From the NCBI GenBank assembly GCA_964583605.1, contig CAZOWL010000062.1, forward strand, positions 1-25,781: a stretch of DNA of 25,781 bases, in the 5' to 3' direction. The DNA is from CAZOWL01 sp964583605 (GTDB lineage: Bacteria > Pseudomonadota > Gammaproteobacteria > Chromatiales > Chromatiaceae). The notes under the pieces are model-generated. The model was given only the letters and a program-made list of their open reading frames with translations, ran no database searches and was not told the DNA's origin. Below, piece by piece: positions 14,889 to 22,841 of the stretch. How positions within the stretch are numbered: the first letter of the stretch is position 1; each line of letters opens with the position of its first letter. Position numbers and translations under genes: made by a program.

Positions 14889-16256
14889 CTAGAGGAGCAG
14901 GCGGCGGATGTCGGCTAGATAGTCTTTCAGCAGGCTTGTGAAGCGCACCCCTTCCGCTCCATCGACGACCCTGTGGTCGTAGGATAGGGCGAGCGGCAGC
15001 ATGCGGCGCGGGACGAAGGCATTGCCGTCCCATATCGGGCGCATCGCCGCGCGCGACACGCCAAGGATGGCGACCTGGGGCGCGTTGACGATCGGCGTGA
15101 ATCCTGTACCGCCGATCCCTCCCAGGCTCGAGACGGTGAAGCACCCGCCCTGCATGTCGCCGGGCAGTAGTGAGCCAGCGCGCGCCTTTGCGCTCAGCTC
15201 GGCCAGCTCTCTGGCCAGGGCGAGCAGTCCCTTCTTGTCCACGTCACGCACGACCGGGACCACGAGCCCTTCCGGCGTGTCGACGGCGACGCCGATGTGT
15301 GTGTAGTGTTTGAGGATCAGGCTCTCGCCATCCGGCGACAGGGACGCCTTGAGATGGGGCAGCACACCAAGGGCAGTGGCCACTGCCCTGAGAAGGAACG
15401 GCAGGAACGTCAACTTGAGGCCATCTGTCTCAGGCGAGCCCTGCTGCTCACGGCGGAATGACTCCAGGTCGGTGATGTCGGCCTCGTCGAACTGGGTCAC
15501 GTGGGGCACCGTCAGCCAGCAGCGATGCAGGTGGCTCCCGCTGATGCGCTTGATGCGCGGCAGTGCGACCTGCTCGATGGGCCCGAAGCGCGCGAAATCC
15601 ACGTCAGGACCCGCCGGCAGTTGAAAGGGCAGCCCCGCAGGGCTCGGCGCGCCGCGCTGCAAGGTCTGCTTGACGAAGTCTTGGACGTCAACCTTCAGGA
15701 TACGTCCCTTTGCCCCGGACCCCTTGATCTGCCCCAGGTCTACGCCAAGCTCGCGGGCAAAGCGCCTCACGGCCGGACTGGCATGCGGTGTTCGACGGCG
15801 GGCGACGGCGGCCATATCGGCGGGCTGAGGGAGCACGGGCGCCGGTCGCTTGGGCGTATCACCGGGCTGACGATCTCGCTGCCGAGCGGCGGAGTCGGGG
15901 CGGGCTCTGTCCTCGCTAGGCGCCCCAGGGGGTGGTGCGGGCGCCGTGTCGTCGACGGGTGTCGGCGTCTCCGCCGCGTCGTCTCCTCCTGTGTCGCTTG
16001 CGCTGGGCGCGACTTCGCCAACCTCCAGTGTGAGGAGATCGTCGCCGGCGCTGACCTTGTCTCCGACCTTGACCAGCAGCTCCTGTACGACACCCCCCTT
16101 GGGCGCCGGGATCTCCATCGTGGCCTTGTCGCTCTCCAATGTCAGCATCGATTGCTCGGGCTCGATGTGTTCTCCCGGTGCGACCAAGATCTCGATAATC
16201 GGTATAGCGGTGAAGTCCCCGATATCAGGGAGCTGAATCTCTTCTAGGGTTGCCAA
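14889..16256 (-). CDS. aceF: Pyruvate dehydrogenase E2 (dihydrolipoamide acetyltransferase)
   Basis: E2 core of the pyruvate dehydrogenase complex; it moves the acetyl group from E1 to CoA. The 455-residue product has one lipoyl domain (1-80, lipoyl Lys44 in ESDKATMEIP), a long Ala/Pro/acidic linker (81-155), the E1/E3-binding domain (about 157-196, HASPAVRRFARELGVDL) and the catalytic domain with SYDHRVVDG (His428, Asp432). E. coli has three lipoyl domains; one is a known variant. The start is taken as TTG at 16256: AAGGAGGA sits 8 nt upstream and the protein then begins MATLEEIQLPDIG, as in homologues. An upstream in-frame ATG at 16298 has no Shine-Dalgarno and would add 14 unrelated residues. 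aceE lies 114 bp upstream; no E3 gene (lpd) is here. Confidence 0.95.
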   Translation of the reverse strand: MATLEEIQLPDIGDFTAIPIIEILVAPGEHIEPEQSMLTLESDKATMEIPAPKGGVVQELLVKVGDKVSAGDDLLTLEVGEVAPSASDTGGDDAAETPTPVDDTAPAPPPGAPSEDRARPDSAARQRDRQPGDTPKRPAPVLPQPADMAAVARRRTPHASPAVRRFARELGVDLGQIKGSGAKGRILKVDVQDFVKQTLQRGAPSPAGLPFQLPAGPDVDFARFGPIEQVALPRIKRISGSHLHRCWLTVPHVTQFDEADITDLESFRREQQGSPETDGLKLTFLPFLLRAVATALGVLPHLKASLSPDGESLILKHYTHIGVAVDTPEGLVVPVVRDVDKKGLLALARELAELSAKARAGSLLPGDMQGGCFTVSSLGGIGGTGFTPIVNAPQVAILGVSRAAMRPIWDGNAFVPRRMLPLALSYDHRVVDGAEGVRFTSLLKDYLADIRRLLL

Positions 16257-16270
16257 GCTGAGTCCTCCTT
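16257..16270 (-). promoter_or_regulatory. Strong ribosome binding site that fixes a TTG start for aceF
   Basis: Reading the minus strand, AAGGAGGACTCAGC leads directly into TTG-GCA-ACC. The match to the anti-Shine-Dalgarno and the 8-nt gap are near ideal, whereas the in-frame ATG at 16298 lacks any such site. Confidence 0.75.
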
Positions 16271-16370
16271 CGCTAGGGAGACGCACATTATCGGCCATGC
16301 AGTTGAGGCCCGCTTCTTGCCGAGCCCCGTGGGGTCGGCCTTCTCCTCGTGGCTAACGCCTGGCAGCGGG

Positions 16371-19025
16371 TCAGACTGTCACTGGGCTCGGCTTGTTCGG
16401 GTCGATCCGGTACCGACTCATCGCCGCCACCACAGTGGCGTGGGAGATCTCACCCTCGTCGGCGAGCGCCTTGAGCGCGGCCAGAGCGATGTAGTGGCGG
16501 CTCACCTCAAAAAAGCGCCGTAACTGATGGCGCATGTCGCTGCGGCCGAACCCGTCGGTGCCAAGCACCCGATAGCGGCGCGGTACGAAGGGGCGGATCT
16601 GATCGGCGTAGGTGCGCTGGTAGTCGCTGGCGGCGATGATCGGCCCCTGGGTCTCGGCGAGCTGTGTCGTGACAAAGCTGACGCGGGCGTCGGCTTCCGG
16701 GTGCAGCAGGTTCCAGCGCTCCGCATCGAGCCCCTCGCGCCGCAGCTCAGTGAAGCTCGTGACGCTCCAGACGTCGGCGGCGACCTCGAAGTCCTTATCG
16801 AGCAGGTCCGCTGCGGCCAAGGCCTCGCGGAGGATCGCGCCCGAGCCCAGGAGTTGAACACGTCGCGGCCGGTCGCCACCACGTCGGAACAGATATAGGC
16901 CCTTGAGAATGCCTTCGGTGACCCCCTCCGGCATCGCAGGCTGGGCGTAGTTCTCGTTCATCGTCGTGATGTAGTAGAAGCAGCCATCCTGCTCCTGATA
17001 CATGCGCCTGAGCCCATGCTGGATGATCACGGCCAGCTCGTAAGCGAAGGCTGGGTCATAGGAGACGCAGTTCGGGATCGTCGCCGCGACGATGTGGCTG
17101 TGGCCATCCTGGTGTTGGAGCCCTTCGCCGGCGAGCGTCGTGCGGCCGGCGGTGCCGCCGATCAGGAAGCCGCGGGCGCGCATGTCGCCGGCGGCCCAGA
17201 TCAGGTCCCCGACGCGCTGGAAGCCGAACATCGAATAGAAGATGTAGAAGGGGATCATGCTCTGGCCGTGGTTGGCGTAGGCCGTCGCCGCGGCGATCCA
17301 AGATGACATCGCGCCGGCTTCGGTGATGCCCTCCTGGAGGATCTGCCCCTTCTTGTCTTCGCGGTAGTACATGACCTGATCGGCATCAACCGGCTCGTAG
17401 AGCTGGCCAACCGATGAATAGATGCCGAGCTGACGAAATAGCCCCTCCATGCCGAAGGTACGGGCCTCGTCTGGGATGATCGGAACGACGAGCCGGCCGA
17501 TCGTCTTATCGCGCAGGATGAGGGTCAGCAGTCGCACGAGCGCCATTGTCGTGGACATCTCCTTCTCGCCGCTGCCCTCCAGCAAGGGGGCGAAGGTCTC
17601 GAGGTCCGGCGTTTCGTGCGCGGGCGCCGCATCATGGCGGGCCGGTAGATAGCCGCCGAGCAGGCGGCGCCGCTCGTGCAGGTACTGCATCTCCGGGCTA
17701 TCGGCATGCGGCTTGTAGAACGGCGTGGCGGCGATCTGGTCGTCAGAGATCGGGATGTTGAAGCGGTCGCGGAACGCCTTCAGCGCCGCCTCGCCCATCT
17801 TTTTCTGGGAATGGGTGATGTTCATTCCCTCACCGGCGATGCCCATGCCATAGCCTTTGACCGTCTTGGCTAGGATCACGGTCGGCTGGCCGCGGTGCGC
17901 GGTCGCTGCAGCGTAGGCGTTGTAGATCTTCACCGGGTCGTGGCCACCGCGATTCAGTCGCCAGATATCCTCATCGGACATGTTGGCCACCATCTCGGCT
18001 ACCTCGGGGTACTTGCCGAAGAAGTGCTCGCGCGTGTAACGACCGCCACGGGCCTTGTAGGCCTGATAGTCGCCGTCTACGCACTCCTCCATCCGCTTCA
18101 GTAGCAGGCCTTTCTTGTCACGGGCCAGGAGCGGGTCCCAGTAGCTTCCCCAGATCACCTTGATGACGTTCCAGCCAGCACCGCGGAAGACCGCTTCGAG
18201 CTCCTGGATGATCTTGCCGTTGCCGCGCACCGGTCCGTCGAGTCGCTGGAGGTTGCAGTTGACGACGAAGATCAGGTTGTCCAGTCGCTCGCGCGCGGCC
18301 AACGAGATCGCACCCAACGACTCGGGCTCGTCCATTTCGCCGTCCCCGAGGAAGGCCCAGACCTTCCGGTCCTGCGTATTCAACAGCCCGCGGTCACTGA
18401 GATAGCGCATGAAACGCGCCTGGTAGATGGCCATGATCGGCCCGAGCCCCATTGACACCGTTGGGAATTGCCAGAAGCTCGGCATCAGCCACGGGTGCGG
18501 ATAGGAGGATAGACCGTTGCCATCGACCTCCTGGCGGAAGTTGTAGAGCTGCTCCTCGGTGAGGCGGCCTTCGAGAAAGGCGCGGGCGTAGATGCCCGGC
18601 GCCGAATGCCCCTGGATGAAGACCAGATCGCCGCCATGGTCCTTGGAGCGGGCGCGGAAGAAGTGGTTGTAGCCGACGTCGAACAGGGTCGCGACGGACG
18701 CAAAGCTGGCGATATGTCCGCCCAGCTCTGTGGATAGCCGGTTGGCTTGCACGACCATGGCCATCGCGTTCCAGCGGACGAAGGAGCGGATTCGTCGCTC
18801 CATCGCCCGGTCCCCCGGGAAACGATCCTGGTGCTGGACCGGGATCGTGTTCAGATAGGCGGTATTCGCACTGTAGGGCAGGTAGGCACCCGAGCGCCGG
18901 GCCTTGTCGATGAGTTGCTCGAGCAGGAAATGAGCGCGTTCAACGCCCTCATGCTCCAGCACGGCCTGCAGGGCATCGAGCCATTCTTGCGTCTCCTGCG
19001 GATCGATGTCGGGCTTGTTGCTCAT
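16371..19025 (-). CDS. aceE: Pyruvate dehydrogenase E1, homodimeric type
   Basis: Thiamine-diphosphate enzyme that decarboxylates pyruvate and acetylates the E2 lipoyl arm. About 884 residues from this start (E. coli 887). The N-terminal ETQEWLDALQAVLEHEG helix region fits E2 binding. HSAPGIYARAFLEGRLTEEQL, SYPHPWLMPSFWQFPTVSMGLGP and the ThDP motif GDGEMDEPESLG running to NCN (about 227-258) are clear. Later landmarks include TIGRLVVPIIPDEARTFGMEGLF and FGRSDMRHQLRRFFEVSRHYI near the end. Two ATGs are possible, 19031 and 19025; AGGA lies 6 nt before the second, so 19025 is preferred. A perfect -10 hexamer lies about 60 bp upstream. aceF follows after 114 bp, so the two form an operon lacking lpd. 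Confidence 0.97.
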   Translation of the reverse strand: MSNKPDIDPQETQEWLDALQAVLEHEGVERAHFLLEQLIDKARRSGAYLPYSANTAYLNTIPVQHQDRFPGDRAMERRIRSFVRWNAMAMVVQANRLSTELGGHIASFASVATLFDVGYNHFFRARSKDHGGDLVFIQGHSAPGIYARAFLEGRLTEEQLYNFRQEVDGNGLSSYPHPWLMPSFWQFPTVSMGLGPIMAIYQARFMRYLSDRGLLNTQDRKVWAFLGDGEMDEPESLGAISLAARERLDNLIFVVNCNLQRLDGPVRGNGKIIQELEAVFRGAGWNVIKVIWGSYWDPLLARDKKGLLLKRMEECVDGDYQAYKARGGRYTREHFFGKYPEVAEMVANMSDEDIWRLNRGGHDPVKIYNAYAAATAHRGQPTVILAKTVKGYGMGIAGEGMNITHSQKKMGEAALKAFRDRFNIPISDDQIAATPFYKPHADSPEMQYLHERRRLLGGYLPARHDAAPAHETPDLETFAPLLEGSGEKEMSTTMALVRLLTLILRDKTIGRLVVPIIPDEARTFGMEGLFRQLGIYSSVGQLYEPVDADQVMYYREDKKGQILQEGITEAGAMSSWIAAATAYANHGQSMIPFYIFYSMFGFQRVGDLIWAAGDMRARGFLIGGTAGRTTLAGEGLQHQDGHSHIVAATIPNCVSYDPAFAYELAVIIQHGLRRMYQEQDGCFYYITTMNENYAQPAMPEGVTEGILKGLYLFRRGGDRPRRVQLLGSGAILREALAAADLLDKDFEVAADVWSVTSFTELRREGLDAERWNLLHPEADARVSFVTTQLAETQGPIIAASDYQRTYADQIRPFVPRRYRVLGTDGFGRSDMRHQLRRFFEVSRHYIALAALKALADEGEISHATVVAAMSRYRIDPNKPSPVTV

Positions 19026-19083
19026 GGTCATTCCTGAGGCTTGTGGGCGGACTCCGCTCCTCGCGCCGGGCGGCTAGCCCGGC

Positions 19084-19089
19084 ATTATA
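19084..19089 (-). promoter_or_regulatory. Candidate -10 box of the aceE promoter
   Basis: On the minus strand this is a perfect TATAAT, 58 bp before the chosen aceE start. The hexamer 17 bp further upstream (CAATTG) is a poor -35, so activation by a regulator or a different spacing is possible. TATAAT is rare in such GC-rich DNA, which supports the call. Confidence 0.5.
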
Positions 19090-19171
19090 CCGAGGATCCG
19101 CAGAGGCAATTGTGAGGATTTTGCCTCGCAATCGTTGCTGAGCTGCGCGGGCGCTCGGGCGAAAAGCCGCT

Positions 19172-19233
19172 AACGATCATGGGACGAGGCGAGCCACCCC
19201 AGATGATGAAATGCCGCCTCGTCCCTGATCGTT
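19172..19233. repeat. Long bulged inverted repeat upstream of aceE
   Basis: Outer arms AACGATCA (19172-19179) and TGATCGTT (19226-19233) and inner arms GGGACGAGGCG (19181-19191) and CGCCTCGTCCC (19215-19225) pair over 19 bp with one bulged T (19180). The 23-nt interior is 19192-19214. It directly abuts CCCTCACCCC, the approach to the 53-bp dispersed repeat. It may be a folded RNA end for the LysR gene, or a small non-coding mobile element of REP/MITE type. Confidence 0.6.
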
Positions 19234-19244
19234 CCCTCACCCCA

Positions 19245-19297
19245 ACCCTCTCCCAGAGGGCGAGGGAGCGAAGGTGCTGCGCGAATTTCATAGTAAG
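19245..19297. repeat. 53-bp dispersed intergenic repeat, copy 1
   Basis: The reverse complement of this stretch matches 25729-25781 at 50 of 53 positions. It includes the palindromic core CCCTCTCCCAGAGGGCGAGGG. Sequences of this kind (CCCTCACCCCAACCCTCTCCC) are common between genes in many proteobacteria. Here it lies between the CysB-like regulator and aceE. Confidence 0.75.
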
Positions 19298-19348
19298 TAA
19301 CGATCCAACAAGAAGCGGTAGGTTCTCTTTCGTCAAGCGCTAAATCAC

Positions 19349-20311
19349 TTATTTTCCCACAGGGCTTCCCGAGCGCTTGTCGAGCGGCCCGGGTCCTTTC
19401 TTGGCTTCCTCGATCAGGGTCTGGGTCAGCGACGGGTCCAGTATGCGCATGAATTCGTACACATGCGTGGGGGGGGTGGCCTTGCGCAGCAGCACGATGT
19501 CGGTTGTCAAAGGGCGGAACAGGTGCTTGACATCAAGGCCTTTGAGAGTTGGGTAGCTCGCCGGATCGAACGCCGATTCCCCGATGATTCCAATGCCGGC
19601 GCCGCTCTCGACGTACTGCAGGATGGTAGCGCTGCTGCCGAGCGCAAAAGGGATCGCCGGTTCCAGCTCCCGACGCCGAAACGCCTCGTCTATGACATGT
19701 CGTGAAGTGGCCCGGCGCTCGTAAGAGCAGATCGTGCAACCGGCCAGGAGCTCCAGCGTGATGTCGCGCTGGCGGCACAAGTCGTGATCCTGCGGTACCA
19801 CGAGGAGGAGGCGCCACTGCTCGATCGGAAAATAGACCAAGTCGGGGTGGCGCTCGGGCGGCTCGGATAGGACGCCGACGTGCGCATCGCCGGTCCGCAA
19901 CATGGTCGAGGCGGTGACGGGATCCTCCTCGGAGATGCGCACAGGAAGCGCGGGCATCCGCTCGCGGAACCGGATCATGGCGTCGTGCAGCCGGTGCTCG
20001 GCGGCATGCCGGGTTGCCACGACCACCAGCCCGCCGCGTTGGCCGACCGCATGGGCATCGGCGACTTGCCGAATCCGCGCGACGTCCTGCAACACCTTGT
20101 CGGCGATCGCGGCGATCTCTCGGCCCGGCTCGGTCAGGCCGATCAGACGCTTGCCTTGGTAGCGAAAGAGGTCGACGCCGAGCTCATCGGCGAGCTCCTG
20201 AAGTTGGCGGCTGATGCCAGGCTGCGAGGTATAGAGCGCCTTCGCCGCGGCGGAGACGTTGAAATCCTGCTTGATGACCTCGTGGAAATAATGCAGCTGC
20301 CTGAGTTTCAT
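19349..20311 (-). CDS. CysB-like LysR-family transcriptional regulator
   Basis: CysB-group LysR regulators sense O- or N-acetylserine, sulfate or thiosulfate and activate sulfur assimilation genes. The 320-residue product (E. coli CysB 324) starts MKLRQLHYFHEVIKQDFNVSAAA with YTSQPGISRQLQELADELGVDLF, a close match to CysB's winged helix-turn-helix (1-60). The effector domain follows (about 90-300), with FALGSSATILQYVESGAGIGII corresponding to the CysB ligand-pocket region. The tail after about 300 is polar. Its closeness to CysB is clear at the N-terminus; whether it is CysB itself or a Cbl-like paralogue cannot be settled. It lies 320 bp upstream of aceE on the same strand, separated by repeats, and 490 bp from dcd. 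Confidence 0.88.
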   Translation of the reverse strand: MKLRQLHYFHEVIKQDFNVSAAAKALYTSQPGISRQLQELADELGVDLFRYQGKRLIGLTEPGREIAAIADKVLQDVARIRQVADAHAVGQRGGLVVVATRHAAEHRLHDAMIRFRERMPALPVRISEEDPVTASTMLRTGDAHVGVLSEPPERHPDLVYFPIEQWRLLLVVPQDHDLCRQRDITLELLAGCTICSYERRATSRHVIDEAFRRRELEPAIPFALGSSATILQYVESGAGIGIIGESAFDPASYPTLKGLDVKHLFRPLTTDIVLLRKATPPTHVYEFMRILDPSLTQTLIEEAKKGPGPLDKRSGSPVGK

Positions 20312-20799
20312 GCCAGATTCGATAGTCAGGCCAGCGACCGCGGACTGTAAGGGTATCTATGCGATTTCGGCATATCAACATCGCTCGAAAGTATTTCTCA
20401 TCGCGGGTGGATCTGCCGATACTGTAACTGCACGGACGCGAGGTCGACCACGGATCGGTCGGTCGGAGCTGCTAGGGCCGGACTGATGGAGTAGTCACGC
20501 CGGGCAGGATGCCTCGGCTTGGCCCGGTATGAAAGGACATCACGCAGCCGCTGCGACAGGGAGGTCCGAAGGGACGCACAAGCACTCGCGACGCAGGGAT
20601 GCACAGTACTCTTCGAGGGCATGAAGCCGCAGAAGAGAAGGGAGCGGGATCTCACCCATCCCGCTCCCGTCGTCCTAAGCCCATGGAAGGGCGAGGGCGA
20701 TGCCTTGACCAAGTCATATGCTACTGTGCCAAAGGCGGCAGGACGCCGCTTCAACGCCAAGGACGGCACCTTTTCAATTGACCGTGCCCCCGGATTGTC
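20312..20799. other. Intergenic region between dcd and the CysB-like gene, no gene recognised
   Basis: About 490 bp. Overlapping frames exist on both strands but none has family content or a Shine-Dalgarno. The left end should hold the regulator's promoter; GCGAT (20361-20365) and ATCGC (20380-20384) form a weak dyad there. A strong hairpin lies at 20640-20668. The remainder could be decayed coding or element DNA, but I cannot identify it. Confidence 0.4.
20640..20668. terminator. 11-bp perfect hairpin in the dcd downstream region
   Basis: Arms GGGAGCGGGAT (20640-20650) and ATCCCGCTCCC (20658-20668) with a 7-nt loop. It is 130 bp past the dcd stop in the dcd reading direction. The stem is strong, but no T-run follows on either strand, so it may equally be a REP-like element. 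Confidence 0.45.
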
Positions 20800-21366
20800 T
20801 CACGGCTTAGGCAGGGTCACGCCGCGTTGGCCGAAGTATTTCCCGTCGCGGTCCTTGTACGACACCTCACACACCTCATCCGATTCGAAGAACAGGATCT
20901 GGGCGACTCCCTCATTGGCGTAGATCTTTGCCGGGAGTGGTGTCGTGTTCGAGAACTCCAGCGTCACATGCCCTTCCCACTCCGGCTCGAGCGGTGTCAC
21001 GTTCACGATGATGCCACAGCGGGCGTAGGTGCTCTTGCCCAGGCAGATCGTCAGCACATTGCGCGGAATGCGCAGGTACTCAACCGTGCGGGCCAGCGCA
21101 AACGAGTTCGGTGGGATCATGCAGACGGGCGCCCGAAGATCGACGAAGCTGCTGGAATCGAAGCTCTTCGGGTCGACGATCGCCGAATTGATGTTCGTAA
21201 AGATCTTGAATTCGTCGGCGCAGCGGATGTCGTAGCCGTAGCTCGAGGTCCCGTAGGAGATCACCCGGCCCGATGCGTGCTCACGTATCTGGCCCGGCTC
21301 GAACGGCTCGATGAGGCCAAATTCCCGCGCCATGCGGCGTATCCACCGGTCGGATTTGATGGGCAT
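20800..21366 (-). CDS. dcd: dCTP deaminase
   Basis: Dcd deaminates dCTP to dUTP, feeding dTTP synthesis in the cytoplasm. The 188-residue product starts MPIKSDRWIRRMAREFGLIEPFEP, the Pseudomonas-type N-terminus, and equals that form in length. The active-site segment GKSTYARCGI carries Ser112 and Arg116, followed by TPLEPEWEGHVTLEFSN with the catalytic Glu137, and NEGVAQILFFE, whose residues bind the nucleotide. No bifunctional dUTPase signature is evident. No clear Shine-Dalgarno precedes the ATG. The gene is 206 bp downstream of fbp on the same strand, with the dyad cluster in between. Confidence 0.96.
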   Translation of the reverse strand: MPIKSDRWIRRMAREFGLIEPFEPGQIREHASGRVISYGTSSYGYDIRCADEFKIFTNINSAIVDPKSFDSSSFVDLRAPVCMIPPNSFALARTVEYLRIPRNVLTICLGKSTYARCGIIVNVTPLEPEWEGHVTLEFSNTTPLPAKIYANEGVAQILFFESDEVCEVSYKDRDGKYFGQRGVTLPKP

Positions 21367-21429
21367 CGTGAATCTCTCGGCCAGGATCTGAGCAATCAGC
21401 GAGCCAGTGGGGCCGCCGACCTAGTGCAT

Positions 21430-21521
21430 TGCCGGCGGGTGCCGGCGCACCAACAGCGAGCGCTCGTGGGCGGTGCCGGCGGACGTACCTGGAGATCGGT
21501 GGGTTGAGGGTGCCGGCGCAC
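21430..21521. repeat. Cluster of GTGCCGGCGCAC-type dyad repeats between fbp and dcd
   Basis: GGGTGCCGGCGCAC occurs twice exactly (21437-21450 and 21508-21521, 71 bp apart), each with GTGC-N4-GCAC symmetry. Two partial copies (TGCCGGCGG at 21430, GGTGCCGGCGG at 21472) lie at the edge and between. All are within 155 bp upstream of the dcd start. They could be operator sites for dcd or a short repeat family. Confidence 0.5.
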
Positions 21522-21572
21522 TATGCCCGGGTCCCTCAGACCGCGTCGGCGCTCCGCCTCGGCTCCTCGCAC

Positions 21573-22589
21573 TCAGCTGTCCAACGTATGGTAGCCTTGA
21601 ATCCGCTCGACCTCGTTGCGCGAGCCGAGGATCACCGGCACCCGCTGGTGGAGTCGTTCTGGCTGTAAGTCCATGATTCGTTCTGCCCCGGTGATCGACC
21701 CGCCGCCGGCTTGCTCGACGACGAACGACATCGGGTTAGCCTCGTACAGGAGGCGCAGCTTGCCGCCTTGTCCTTTCTCTTTCATCTTGGCATCCATCGG
21801 ATACATGAAGACGCCGCCGCGGGTCAGGATGCGGTGTACTTCGGCCACCATGGATGCGATCCAGCGCATGTTGAAATCCTTGGCTCGCGGCCCATCCTTG
21901 CCGGCGAGGCACTCCTCTACGTAGCGGCGGACGGGGGGCTCCCAGAAGCGCATGTTCGATGCGTTGATTGCGAATTCCTGCGTATCAGCGGGTATCTCCA
22001 TCTTTGGGTGCGTGAGGATGAACTCGCCGATATTCTGATCGAGCGTGAAGCCGTTTACGCCATTGCCCGTTGTCAGAACCATCATGGTTGACGGGCCGTA
22101 CAGCGCATAGCCGGCCGCGACTTGCTGTGTTCCGGCTTGCAGAAAATCGCGCTCGGTGGGCGCTTGTCCACCCCCTGGACAGCGCAGGATCGAGAAGATG
22201 GTCCCGACCGACACATTGACATCGATGTTCGAGGAGCCGTCGAGGGGATCGAAAGTCAGCAGATACTTGCCGCGGGGATACTGCTGGGAGATGTGATAGA
22301 TCTCATCCATCTCCTCCGATGCCATCGCCGCAAGGTGCCCCGCCCATTCGTTGGACCGGATGAAGACCTCGTTGGAGAGGACATCGAGCTTCTTCTGAGC
22401 CTCGCCCTGGACGTTCTCGCTTCCGGCGCTGCCTAAGACACCGACAAGGGCGCCGTGATTGACCATGTTGGAGATGACCTTGCAGGCGGTCACGATATCG
22501 TTTAGCAGCGACGTGAAATCACCGGTGGCACCGGCAATCTGGCGCTGTTCTTCGATGATGAATTGCGTGATGGTGGTGCCGTTGTGCAT
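21573..22589 (-). CDS. fbp: Class I fructose-1,6-bisphosphatase
   Basis: Removes the 1-phosphate from fructose-1,6-bisphosphate in gluconeogenesis and, in autotrophs, the Calvin cycle. The 338-residue product starts MHNGTTITQFIIEEQRQ and contains the metal site SEEMDEI (about 91-97), the signature FDPLDGSSNIDVNVSVGTIFSI (split 113-134), and YGPSTMMVLTTGNGVNGFTLD. Near the C-terminus are RGGVFMYPMDAKMKEKGQGGKLRLLYE and the FVVEQAGG segment with the catalytic-site glutamate. The start is set at 22589, with GGAGG 8 nt upstream; an alternative TTG at 22604 overlaps that Shine-Dalgarno and is rejected. It is divergent from the FmdB-like gene and not in a cbb operon here. Confidence 0.97.
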   Translation of the reverse strand: MHNGTTITQFIIEEQRQIAGATGDFTSLLNDIVTACKVISNMVNHGALVGVLGSAGSENVQGEAQKKLDVLSNEVFIRSNEWAGHLAAMASEEMDEIYHISQQYPRGKYLLTFDPLDGSSNIDVNVSVGTIFSILRCPGGGQAPTERDFLQAGTQQVAAGYALYGPSTMMVLTTGNGVNGFTLDQNIGEFILTHPKMEIPADTQEFAINASNMRFWEPPVRRYVEECLAGKDGPRAKDFNMRWIASMVAEVHRILTRGGVFMYPMDAKMKEKGQGGKLRLLYEANPMSFVVEQAGGGSITGAERIMDLQPERLHQRVPVILGSRNEVERIQGYHTLDS

Positions 22590-22634
22590 AGCCAGATCCT
22601 CCAAAAAATTTAGCGATTCAGAAGTTAGCCCCGC

Positions 22635-22640
22635 AGTATA
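22635..22640 (-). promoter_or_regulatory. Candidate -10 box of fbp
   Basis: TATACT on the minus strand, 45 bp before the fbp ATG. The hexamer 17 bp further upstream (TTTCGC) is a weak -35. Position and AT content suit a promoter with a leader of about 40 nt. Confidence 0.4.
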
Positions 22641-22770
22641 GGGGGTGGGTGACCGTCGCGAAAACCCGCGCGTCGATAAGGGTGCTTTGCGTCACGTGGC
22701 GCATCCCGCCCGCTCTCAGTCGCCTTGGCGCCCCGCGCAGCGCCGGCGTGGGATATCTGCAACGAACCGC

Positions 22771-22798
22771 TTGATTATCGCAAGACATTGAATATAAT
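22771..22798 (+). promoter_or_regulatory. Sigma-70-type promoter of the FmdB-like gene
   Basis: -35 TTGATT (22771-22776), 16-bp spacer, perfect -10 TATAAT (22793-22798). Transcription would begin about 22805, leaving a leader of some 37 nt to the ATG at 22842 with GAGGA at 22830-22834. It is the best-looking promoter in the window and implies strong constitutive expression. Confidence 0.7.
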
Positions 22799-22841
22799 TC
22801 GGAATATTAGTCCCTTCTGAACGTGTTGTGAGGAAAAATCA

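Noticed and set aside
19032..19348. CRISPR array or tRNA gene in the repeat-bearing gap
   Set aside because: The repeats are a single hairpin and one dispersed repeat copy, with no regular spacer pattern and no tRNA arm sequences.
20398..20923. Overlapping open frames on both strands between the CysB-like gene and dcd
   Set aside because: No motif, no Shine-Dalgarno; one runs antisense into dcd. Part of the peptide (VVLSPWKGEGD) is the kind produced by translating intergenic repeats.
22590..22604. TTG start adding five residues to Fbp
   Set aside because: The TTG overlaps the GGAGG that serves the ATG at 22589, and homologues begin near that ATG.
22771..22785. FNR-type site (TTGAT-N4-ATCAA) near the FmdB-like gene
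   Set aside because: The left half matches TTGAT but the right half reads GCAAG; this is better explained as the -35 hexamer.
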